From: Sarcomyxa edulis
Taxonomy: Eukaryota > Basidiomycota > Agaricomycetes > Agaricales > Mycenaceae
Assembly: GCA_009761415.1 (NCBI GenBank)
Contig: QUOL01000008.1
Location: forward strand, 1,240,001-1,304,000
Direction: 5' to 3'
DNA length: 64,000 nt
Shown: in pieces, positions 46,801 to 57,430 of the stretch
How the letters are laid out: each line of letters starts with the position of its first letter
How positions within the stretch are numbered: position 1 is the first letter of the stretch
Notes under the pieces: generated by a model
Told to the model about the DNA's origin: nothing
The model's database searches: none
The model's input: the letters and a program-made list of their open reading frames with translations, nothing else
Program-made: the position numbers and the translations under genes

Positions 46801-49800
46801 TCCGAGTTGGCTCATGCATGATATGTGTGAAATATAGCTCCGACTAGCGCTGGGAAGACTTTTATTTCCTTTTACGCAATGGAAAAGGTTTTGAGGAGCT
46901 CGGATGACGGTATTGTTGTTTATATAGCTCCAACAAAAGCACTGGTGTCCCAAATCGCTGCAGAGGTATATGCTCGCTTCAGTAAAGACTTGAATGGAAG
47001 TGAGTGCTACGAATTATTTCCCCAGTTGATCAATGATGCGAGTCTCTATATACTAAATAAACTATACTCAGGGAGCTGTTGGGCTATACATACGAGAGAC
47101 TATCACATTCATGATCCCCAGAAGTGCCAAGTTCTCATTACTGTCCCGGAAATGCTAGCTATCATGCTCTTATCCCCACCGATGGCTCGTGTATGGACAC
47201 CCAGAATCAAAAGGTCAGTCGGCTCCTATTGCATCGGGAGCTTATTGCTGAATTTGACTCCAGGATTATTTTGGATGAGATTCATTCCATTGGCCAACAG
47301 GAAGGGGGTGCCGTCTGGGAACAAATTCTATTGTTGGCCCCTTGTCCGATAATGTCCGTCTATCTTACTTTACCATTTCATTCGTCATGATACTTATCGT
47401 GTTTAACCATTTTCAGTGGTCTGTCTGCCACCATCGGATCCCCAGAAATCTTCAACAAATGGTTAGAATCCGTCCAGCAGGCCCATGGCTACGAGCATAC
47501 CTTTGTTGAGCATCCCTACCGTTACTCTCATCTTCGAAAGTTCTTCTATGCTTTAGACTCGGAGAAGGAGGGTCAAGCCTCTTTTGAGGGCCTCGAAACC
47601 TACCAGTCCACAGGTCGCGCGAGGTTCTTGCATCCGATTGCGATGTTATCATTTGGTGCACGATCCTTGCCACCGGATTTGTCTTTAGAGGCTTCCGACG
47701 TCTTGACATTATATCAAGCCATGACCTCTTGTCAAAGCGTCTCAAAACACCATCTAGAATCACTAGATCCCCGGAAGTTCTTTGATCGTAAACATTTTCT
47801 CCGTCAAGAAGATATCATTCGCTATGAGATCGCATTGAAGGAGGTGCTCTCGGCTCTCATTGCTTCATATGACCCTCGCGAGTCATCATCTCCCGTCCAT
47901 ACCATTGTCGAGAAACTCAGGGACCCCGTGATGGCTCGTATCTCAGGTGCTGCTCCTTCACGGGAGTCGTATCTGTCAAATGTGATACATCTGGTCGCCG
48001 ATCTGCATGCCCAGGGTGAACTGGTAAGACCAGCACTATTGTATCTCGTATTTGTTAATTGAAATCAAACAACTATCTCCGTAGCCAGCAATATTGTTCA
48101 GTTTCGATCGTACGGACTGTGAAATCATAGCCCGTCGGCTTCTCAGCACCCTTCAGCATGCTGAAAGCGTGTGGCGTCAGAATAGTCCTCAATGGACTCA
48201 GAAGCTGAAGGAATGGAATGTTTGGGTGTCGCGATCTAAAGAGCGTGACAGACTACGTGATAAGCAAGCAAAGCAGAAGAAGGATCCTGACGCGCCAGAC
48301 TCTGGTGGCTCACCAGAACCTACCTGGCAAAGCACCTTCGATCCGAATGAGCCTTCGGCTCAATTTTCATTTGTCGGCGGTCATACTCCATATTCGAAGT
48401 TTGATTTGGACGCAGACATTAACAATTTGGGATGGACTTCTACTCCGCATTGGGCTCTCGATTGTCTTCGCAGGGGAATCGCTGTTCACCACTCCGGTAT
48501 GAACAAACGTTATCGGAGTCTCGTGGAAAGGTAGGCCTTACCTATATGCGTATTTGCTCATTAGATTGACCATCCTTTCCGTCAATAAAAAGTCTATTTA
48601 GGCAAGGATACATCCGCGTCGTCATCGCCACAGGTATTCTATATGTTGTATGAACTCCCAACAATTCTGATTCTTCGTTTCCAGGAACTTTGGCACTAGG
48701 GATCAATGCTCCTGCTAAGACATCTGTATTTTGTGGTGACTCCCCCTTTCTCACTGCATTGATGGTATGCTGCTCGATTGTCAGTATAAGTGGTACCGTC
48801 TAACTCCTGCTCCGCTTCAGTATAGACAGTGTGCTGGAAGAGCTGGCCGCCGTGGCTTTGATCTCCTCGGCAATGTCATATTCTATGGTCTGCCTATCGA
48901 TCGTGTCCAGAGGCTGATTCTTTCCAAATTACCATCCTTGGGCGGAAACTTCCCCCTTACTCCGACACTGATCTTGCGTCTGTTCAATTTACTTGAAGGC
49001 TCCGAATATGCACCAGTCGCGTTGAAGGCTATCCAAAGCATGATCTCCCTCCCCCATATCAGTTTTGGATCTGTTATCGGCAAACATCAGCTGCTGCACC
49101 ATTTCAGGTTCTCGGTTGACTACCTTCGTCGAGCCCGTCTCTTGGACTGTGTCGGAAAGCCCATGAATCTCTTTGCAATTGCCAGTCACTTATACTACAC
49201 GGAACCAAGTAACTTCGCGTTGGTGGCTCTTTTGCGGGGAGGAGTACTGCACAAAATATGTGGACAACCGAGCCTGATCGCCGCAAAACGTGATTTTATA
49301 ATCCTCATGTCCCACCTCTTCGGTCGACGATACATTTCGCGCCTTTACACTAGCAAACAAAATCTGGAGCTCATCACTAAGCGGTATCCCTCGGTCGTTG
49401 TTCTACCTCCCCTTCAGGACTCTGCTCGCCAGGTTCTTCTCAATCACGATCGGGAGATATTGCGAGAATTTGTTGGGTATGCCCTTGCATACGCCTCAAA
49501 AAATTCCTCCCATTTAGAACCAGACTACGAACTTCCATTGAGCCAAGAATCTTTTGTAGGCACAGAGAGCGACTCAACTTGTTTATTCCGTCGTCATCTA
49601 AAGGACACCTCGATCCACGTAGTCGCACGATCGTTGTTTGCCGCAAATTCGGGTCATGGAGACGAGTTCAAGACTGTCAAGGAGCTAACACAAACGGTTC
49701 GACGGGGCCTGCATTTGAACGGACATGCTATTCCGTCTCTCGAGCACATCGTCAAAGACAAGAACGAAGATGATATGGAGTTTGCTCTCAATGCTTATCT

Positions 49801-50240
49801 TTTCGATTTCTATACACATGGGCAGGTATCGTCGCTGGTTGCTGCAAATGGAATACGCCAAGGAGACATATGGTTTGCTTTGCAGGCACGTCTTCTAGGT
49901 TACACTTCATATTCGTTTGTTGATGCTGATCGTGTACATTACCTCCCATTAGGACTTTGATCTAACGCTCGCAACTATGAAGACAGCCTTGCAGCAGCTA
50001 TTACTGAAAGCATCAGCCGAAGCTGACGAGTCTAATGGACAAATTGATGAAGAGACAGCTGATAGCGGATACGGCACCTTGGATCCTACAGAAATGGACA
50101 ATGACGAGGAAACGGCAGAAAACGATCTTACGGAATTCAAAAGGCCAAAAGGGGTAGGGAATGCAGATTGGAGGGTATACGAGGTTGTCCGAGATGCGTT
50201 CGCTGAATTTGACGAGAAGTACAAGGCTACGTGGGCGTGA
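43839..50240 (+). CDS. DDX60-like Ski2-family DExH helicase
   Basis: Sixteen exons give 1,806 aa, close to animal DDX60. Helicase motifs: [17 protein letters not shown], Ia [31 protein letters not shown] (DEIH box), III GLSATIG, then [17 protein letters not shown], [14 protein letters not shown] and [16 protein letters not shown]. The conserved [20 protein letters not shown] and the C-terminal helical region match the DDX60 branch of Ski2-like RNA helicases. Animal DDX60 assists cytosolic RNA surveillance and antiviral sensing; the fungal role is unknown. The N-terminus (FVIDGESLF ... FEVVFWQDN ... MINDGGLI) looks like a PIN/NYN-type fold by pattern. The largest exons are 44880-45974, 46030-46768, 47417-48023 and 48821-49885. 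The last intron, 49886-49952, is GC-AG; retaining it truncates the C-terminus. Confidence 0.94.
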
Positions 50241-50342
50241 TGCTCTATTTCTGAATGTTTGCAACGACAATGTACTAGCCCTTCTATGGCACTCGTTCTA
50301 TCTTGAAGCGGATCAAAACATGTGAATATTGACGATGATCTT

Positions 50343-52388
50343 TCAACTCGAGTTTGCAACACGCTGAAGTCCCCTGAAGCGAAGGAAACATAGGTCACCT
50401 ATCGGTCGAATCTGCATATATAATGTTTGTCGCATTGTATCTGGAAATGAATCTGAGTCTGGCACGTACCTGCTGCAAATCATTCCTATTCGGTGCAGGG
50501 AATGGATCGGGGAATTTTCCTGATGCATCCTGGAGCTCGAAATCTGACTCAGGCGTAGCGAGGAGATAGGCAAGGAGAATTTTGAGCTCTAGTTTCGCAA
50601 TTCTCATGCCTGTACAACTATGTCGTCCTAATGCAACAAGCCAATGATCAGAAATACAAGCGTACACTCCAAAAGATGAACTCACCAGCACCCCATCCCA
50701 AGAATGGATATTGCACGGAATGATTCTTCTCCCTCTCGTATCTTCCGGGATCAAATTTGAAAGGATCGGCATAAAGCTGAGGGTCCAGATGAACATCCGC
50801 CATGCAATAAGCCAGGAAACTTCCCTTGGGGATTGTGGCTTGGTCTTCACTCCGAGGAATTGAGACATCGATATCATGGAGGACGTTTCGCCTAAGTGCA
50901 GTCCCTGTCTGCGTGAGACGCAGGGTCTCACGAATGATAGCGTCTAGGACTGGCATCTCGTCCTCCCATGCTGATACGGGGATGGTAGATAGGCGGTCGT
51001 GGATCAAGTCGATATTATCTTGGCCAATGTTGGTATGTGTCTGGATGAGTGTGGTTATTTCTGATTTTGCGAGCGTTTTCCAAGACGGGTGGGCACATAG
51101 GTAAAGAAGCATCCAACATGCTAGATATTAGACATATCAGCAGCTATCAGACAAACGTGAAGGTAGATTCAGACACACCCGTCATGCCGGTATTGATGAC
51201 GCCTGCGAAGAGGAAATTCAAAACAAACTGTAGACGGAGTATGGTTCAATGCCGACGGATGCGATGATGATCAGAACATATGCAACCTACATCCACAATT
51301 TCCTGATTCGAGCTGCCCTGAGCGATCAAATAATCCATAGCGTCCGTTGATCTCGGTACATCTGCCTGCCTCCGTAAATCAACATATCCAGACAAAGTAT
51401 CGCACAGCTGCTTAGTTGCTTTCTGTTGCAAATTCTTAGCAGAAGCGAACTTTGGAAACCAGTTCGGAAGCAACAATAGAATCGGTGTTGCGCTATGTTC
51501 CAAGTCTTTGAAGAGCTTGGAGAGCGCTGTTACAGCTTCTTTGGACTGAGAGAGCTCTGCACAGGTGGACATCCGGACTGTCATCTGGAAGACGAGCTAC
51601 GAGAGGATCCGGCCGATTAATCGACGGAGAATCAGGAATATGGCGCGTATATATATACTCACATCATAGATATCTTCGAAGGGATTGACCCGACTGCTCG
51701 TCCAAGACGACACACGTCTACTGAGATCGCTGAACAAGAGTGGGAGTGCTGCAAAATACCTAGTATCAGCCCCTTGACTTAGTACAGTGAACAGCCGTTC
51801 CGCTTACCATCATCGAGCCTCTCCTTTCGGCGGAGCGCAACCATATGCTTATTGAACCAGGAGGTGAAGTGAGTGCGGTGAGCCTTGACTGCTTCTTCCT
51901 CGAGTACAGGTGTCTGGGATTGTAGTCAGAGTACGAAGCAACGAGAGAAAGGAGATGTCTGACTCCTCCGTTGAGAACATCATACCCTTCTTCGAAATTC
52001 AGGCTTTTACTATCAAAGAAGACCTTCCGTCCATCTTCTCCAGATACCGCAATGACTCGGTACTATGGTCACATCGCATCAATACAAATGCTTTTGAGAC
52101 TGGAATATGAAGAATGACACCTACCTGGGAGACGCGAAACTGGAACAGTGCATGTCCCGTGCGCTTAAATTGCGACCGCATGAAATCGAAGCGCTTCGTG
52201 AAGAATCGCCATGCGGTGATGATGGAGAGTCCTGGGAGTTCGTAGATTCCAATAGCTTTGATCGTACTATTGTGTGTGTAGTAGAAGAATAAAATCACAA
52301 GAGATAATGTGAGAGCAGAGATCATATTCCATGGAACGTCGATGGGCAGAGGGGTCGAGAGGACGGCATAGGAAGAAAGATTGGACAT
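50343..52388 (-). CDS. Cytochrome P450, copy 4
   Basis: The same nine-exon plan as the other copies; exon 1 is 52125-52388. An N-terminal hydrophobic anchor (TLSLVILFFYY) is followed by GIYELPGLSIITAWRFFTKR, nearly identical to copy 3. ExxR is IRETLRLT, the meander region is FDPGRYER, and the heme loop is GAGRHSCTGM with the Cys ligand. Unlike copy 3, the last intron has a normal acceptor (TATGCAG) and the protein ends RPIGDLCFLRFRGLQRVANSS. ER-anchored monooxygenase of unknown substrate. It lies 25 kb from copy 3 in the opposite orientation. No lesion was noticed. Confidence 0.92.
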
Positions 52389-52433
52389 CGGAGTGCACGG
52401 TAGATTCTCTGTAGAAGAAAGAGAGAGTTGTAA

Positions 52434-52441
52434 CCTTTATA
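52434..52441 (-). promoter_or_regulatory. TATA box of P450 copy 4
   Basis: TATAAAGG on the minus strand lies about 46-53 bp before the ATG at 52388, almost the same spacing as in copy 3. Confidence 0.5.
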
Positions 52442-52486
52442 CAAAGCGCTTAGTCCTCTACCGTCCTCCGTGGAGATCGTACTTAT

Positions 52487-53479
52487 TCATCCAGAAACCT
52501 GGATGTATATTTGCAAGTCGGAGATTTTCGGCACGAGATTACCTGTCATGAGAGGAGAGACAATGGCGGTAATAGCGTCAACACTGTTAGAATGCCGTAT
52601 ATCCAGATGAACAGGAAGACCCTTCTTTATTGATGCAGCTTGGGGGATTACGAGTCTACCGGAAGGGCTAAATGAGGCAATGTGAACAGCTTTTCGAAAA
52701 CATTCACCAAAGAGGACCCGAAGTCGAGATGCTGCGATAGTTCGTAAGGGAATCGTAGGACAAAGAACGGCGCCGTGCTGACTCACGAGAATCCTAAACC
52801 ATCGTATAGGTATGCTTCCTGAGTTTGGTCGTCGCCGCCGATAGTCGTTGTTTGGCAGACACCTGAAAACCACACAATTACTTGAAACTCCGATCTGTAG
52901 ATAAGTATCTTCGGTTGAAACGCTACCTTCTCGCAAGACAGATAGAACCATCGAAATGAGCCTTTAGCCTCACAAAGCAGGTCTCTGGGTTCTTCAGACA
53001 AAGGCGAGCTGTGCATCCGGGTTAATGGGGAGACGAAGAAATGCACTCCACAGTCCGAAAACTGCAAACCTTCGTTAGAATCGGTCCGAGCCACACGAAT
53101 GGGGTAAGGTTCATTGTCAGGCTATTAAACAAAGAGTTTCGGGCCTTCACGGGTACTGGTGTGTCGACAATGATGATGTAGTGGAGTCCGACGCTCCGAA
53201 ATCTGTGGAAGGTTCCAATCAGTAAACTTAGTAGAGGGTAAAGGTCCGTCCTTGGAAGGTGACAGAGGTGAGTGAACCGGATTCGTGAGACCGAGCGCCG
53301 AGGTAAGATTTGAAAGCTGAGTCGCAGAAGAAGCCCTAAAAATAGTTATCTGCGTAACGTGAAGCATAGTTTGAGACGTGGCTACATTATACGACCGCAT
53401 TCTGCACGCCGACCAATTAGAACAGGGACTCAGAACTATTATGTAGACACATACCTTCTCTCAGATGTGCCGTTCGCCA
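52487..53479 (-). CDS. Possible multi-exon gene, unrecognised
   Basis: Weak candidate. From an ATG at about 53479 (MANGTSERR) a normal-looking intron (GTATGT...GTGCAG) leads in phase to a 92-codon open stretch with TDWNLPQISERRTPLHHH. A second open stretch reads FSDCGVHFFVSPLTR...CEAKGSFRWFYLSCEK, and a third runs to a stop at 52487 (SASIKKGLPVHLDI region). The junctions between the later parts are uncertain, and I recognise no family. It may be a real lineage-specific gene, a decayed one, or chance. The region between P450 copy 4 and the amidase is otherwise gene-poor. Confidence 0.28.
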
Positions 53480-54925
53480 TACTTACGACACATTAGCGAT
53501 GTGGAGGCTCGCAACAACCTTGTTATCATATCTCCTTCTCTCGTCCTCCTCTCAAACCGGAAATGCAGCCGCCGTCCATAGGCGGCTGACGGGCACGGAA
53601 GTGCATGGAAGTTGGAGGACTCGGAGAGGAGTGATCGAGGGGACAGCTTCGCGAAAGCTCCACCTTTTAGTTTCATTAGAGGATAAAGCCTTAACGTCCA
53701 ACGGCAGCATGTACTGTCACCGGAAGCTCGGCCTGTGGGCGTCTTTCCAAGAGATGTATATTTGGGCGTGCCGCTCTTTTTAGAAGAGAAAAAAATCAGA
53801 AAGAACTCTGTATGTACAGAAATTGGCGAGCGAATATATCAGAGTCATTGCCGATGACTATCCTCCGCGTTGTATGAACGGCGCAGAGGCCACAGTGGGA
53901 CCATTAGACAAGAAGATGGTCAGTTCCATTGCGACATAAGGTGATTCTTTTCTTGAACCTTACCGGGCGCTTGATAAGTCTGTCCTGGGTACCTCCCCCT
54001 CGAACTTCGGACGACCAGATACACAGAGAAAGGTTCTGACTAAAACTGCCTAAAGCCTGTTCTGATAGACTTTCCTATGTACAAGTGGACGAGGAATCTA
54101 TGATGACGATCCGGTGAAGTAGAAGGCCCGACGATGATTAGTGAGACAACCAATATTAGGATAACGTACCAGTAGAGGAGGATGAGAAGGACCGAACAGC
54201 CTCCTCTTAGATCTGTCGATGGATCAAGTTCCTTTGAGAATGGTACGTGCTGGCTGTAGTATTGCATTTGTCAGAGGATGAGGAGCCGAATTCAGGTATT
54301 TCGTAATTTTGATTGGCCGGAACCTGGACGAGAGTGTGGTGCTCGCTGTATGCTCGAACAAAAGCTCGATATAGAGACACGAGAGGCGTAAACTATCGAT
54401 TTGCCTAGCTACCAGCCTCGATACATCAGTCCAGACTCCAGAACTCCAATTACAAACTGGATCTACTCACATCACGCACGATCGATGCATTCTGTGCATT
54501 CTGTTTCTCCAATGTTTCCCTTCCTCACAAGGGAGGCAGATCCGAATTGGTTTCCTGCGCAGGAGAGATAGTCGTCGTTCATCGTCGCTTGCCACTCATG
54601 GAGCTCCGAGTCAATCTTGGGCGACTGCAGTGCGGTAGGTTCAGAAGTTCCTCGATAGAGGCAAGACTCCCCGGGCCAGGAGAAATATTGTCGAGAAGCT
54701 GCCAGTCAGTCTGTGCCAAGAAGGTCAAACCAGACGGGGAGATTGCTCTGTCGTCTGTCGCAGCGCGATGGGTTTTCGACGAGGACAAGATGTCAAAGCC
54801 GTTGCGGCTCTTCCCGCTCCAAGACGCGTCAATCACGTGCACCAACTTCCAAACCTGGTTATGTTCCGGTCACATTCCGACGTCCGATCACTAGGCTCTA
54901 GCCTCGTCTATCTACTACCACCTCC
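53480..54925. other. Intergenic region upstream of the amidase
   Basis: About 1.4 kb with scattered short ORFs on both strands, none with recognisable motifs or supported splice structure. Confidence 0.4.
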
Positions 54926-57298
54926 ATGAATATGGAAAACACTCAGGCTGGTACTGACGCGGACGACTGGATATCTGTCTGTGCTGCCCGAAAGAAAACA
55001 CAATTCGCATCTATTCCTCCCGAATGGATTATCCAAATGCCTCCGGAATCCCGCACAAATGTCATCGACGTTCCATCTGGATGCGGGCTGCTAAATGGCC
55101 GCGAACTTGCCATAACAGAGACCACCGACATTGCTCTCATTCTAGAGAACCTACGCACATCCACGTGGTCTTCAGTAGAAGTCACCACTGCCTTTTATAA
55201 GCGTGCTATCATCGCTCATCAACTTGTCTGTCACGGTCTCGAGTTCTCTAGATCATAGCTGAAGTTTCGATGTGATTATCTAGACGAACTGCCTAACGGA
55301 AATATTCATCGATAGTGCTTTGGAACGAGCCAGAAAAATGGACGACTATCTCGCAAAGCATGGCACTGTTGTCGGACCTCTCCACGGCCTCCCAATCTCT
55401 CTTAAGGATCAGTTTACAATGAAGGGTTTAGAAACCATTATGGGTGAGTACATCGACATTCTCTATCATATCTCTGTTAGCTTCTACATGGTACATATAC
55501 TAGGTTACGCCGGCTGGATAGGCCAATACGCGAAATCTGACTGTGTCCTCGTCGAGATCCTGTATGAATGTGGTGCCGTTCCGTTCGTTCGCACAAACGT
55601 CCCGCAGACTCTCATGGTACGCATAATCAGTCCTCCCTTTTTGGTGCTAAAAAAAAGCGAACATAGTTCATAGTGGGGCGAAACTTTCAATCACGTTTTC
55701 GGACGTACCACCAATCCCTACAACCGTCGTCTAACCCCAGGCGGCTCATCCGGCGGCGAAGGGGCACTCCTCGCTATGAAAGGCAGCCCTCTTGGAGTTG
55801 GGACTGATATCGGTGGGTAAGTACTATGATATAACTCTTCATCGACTCAATATGTACTTGCCATGATCTTGTCCAGCTCCCTCCGAATTCCAAGCGCGTT
55901 CTGCGGCCTCTACACTCTCCGACCCTCATACGAACGTCTCCCCTACAGCGGCGCCGCCAACGCACTTCAAGGACAGGAATCCATATCGTCGGTACTAGGA
56001 CCTATGGCCAACGATATATCCGCCCTGAAAATCTTCACGAAGGCGATACTCGGTACGGGATTATCCTGTCAATTCAGCTTCAGTATACTGAATGTTGCAT
56101 ACAGACACGAAGCCGTGGAGGAAAGACCCGGCGGTGGTCAGGAAAGCGTGGTCTGAGGAAGAATATCAGCTAGTAGAACATGGGGGCGGTGAGAAGTTAT
56201 GTTTCGCGATAATGTGGGATAATGAAGTTGTTAGACCTCATCCGCCATTGAGGAGGGCAATGCGGATGGTCAAGGAGGCGTTGGAGCGTGCTGGGCATAT
56301 AGGTGTGTGTATCGTATATTCTTACTTCCTTCCATAGATGTTGATTGAACTGGAAGTGATTGACTGGGAACCTCATCGGCATTTGGAGATTTACAAAAAC
56401 GCGGTGCGGCGTGCTAGTTTCAAACACTATCGCTTTCCTTCCTCACTGATATTTCGACTACTTTCGATCTACAGGAAACTATCTTCGTCGCAGATGGGGG
56501 ATACGACTACCGTTCTGAATGTGCAAAATCAGGAGAGCCGCTCATAGAGACCATGATTCCACCTGGCACAATCGACATCAGTCCTCCTGTTAAGGAACCG
56601 CTAATCAAGACTCTCGTCGGAGAGCCGTACAACCGTACTGCATGGGAGGTATATTGGTTCATTTTTCTCCACTTCCACAGCCCTACTGAATGGTAAACAC
56701 TCGCTGTTAGCTCTGGCAACTCCACAAAGAAAAGCGCGACCTCCGTAAATCTCACTTAGATCACTGGCAACGGACGATTGACAGAACGGGAACGGGCAGG
56801 CCTGTCGATGCTATTATATCGCCTGCGGTGGCATATACGGCTGTTCCCCATGGGATGAATATGTGCGTATCGCACCCAATAAACTTTTCCAATTTGACCG
56901 CTATCTTACAACACTCTGAACGCATACAGAGATTCGTTCTATACAACCCTATGCAACGCGTTGGACTATACATGTACCGTGTTTCCTGTGACGTCCGTTG
57001 ACCCTTCCGTCGATGTACCAGATGACGATGTAGGAGAGAGGGTTTTCTATAATATGGATGATGAGGCTGTCCATCGGCTATGTACGTCCGTTTTTGGTTT
57101 TCTGAGTTTTGGTCTTGGTGCGGATCTTGACCATGTATTGATTCTGAACTTCATATAGACACCACTCACGACACGGACTTTCCTGGATTACCTGTCGCTT
57201 TACAGTTGATAGGTGGTACTCAGGAGGAGGAGGCTGTCATTGCCATGACGGAGATCGTTGATAGAGTTTTGAAGGATTTCAAAGTGCAGGCAAAATAG
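54926..57298 (+). CDS. Amidase-signature family hydrolase
   Basis: About eleven exons. The amidase signature family uses a Ser-Ser-Lys triad. Visible are the Lys in GLPISLKDQFTMKG, the signature TPGGSSGGEGALLAMKGSPL (cis-Ser and downstream Gly-rich loop), and GVGTDIGGSLRIPSAFCGLY with the nucleophile-bearing GTDIGGS. The C-terminal half (RTAWELWQLHKEKRD, VDAIISPAVAYTAVPHG, GLPVALQLIGG) is typical of fungal acetamidase-like members. It hydrolyses an amide to acid plus ammonia; the substrate is unknown. No signal peptide, so cytosolic. It starts at the first in-frame ATG, 54926. The gene is convergent with the aspartic protease, with only 132 bp between their stop codons. No lesions seen. Confidence 0.92.
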
Positions 57299-57430
57299 AG
57301 GTGAAGTTGCAGATAAGAGCATAAGAACAGTAGGCCATATGTAAGGTCATACAAGAAATGAAAATCATCCAGCAGTCCAGTCTCGAGCAGGCGTATCTCC
57401 ATCAATCCAAATGAAGTCAGTACCTCCACT

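Noticed and set aside
3622..52388. A biosynthetic gene cluster built around the P450s
   Set aside because: No polyketide synthase, non-ribosomal peptide synthetase, terpene synthase or dedicated transporter is present, and housekeeping genes separate the P450s.
53499..53783. Plus-strand ORF with a hydrophobic, signal-peptide-like start
   Set aside because: It overlaps the start of the minus-strand candidate, the remainder is not protein-like, and there is no cysteine pattern or splice support.
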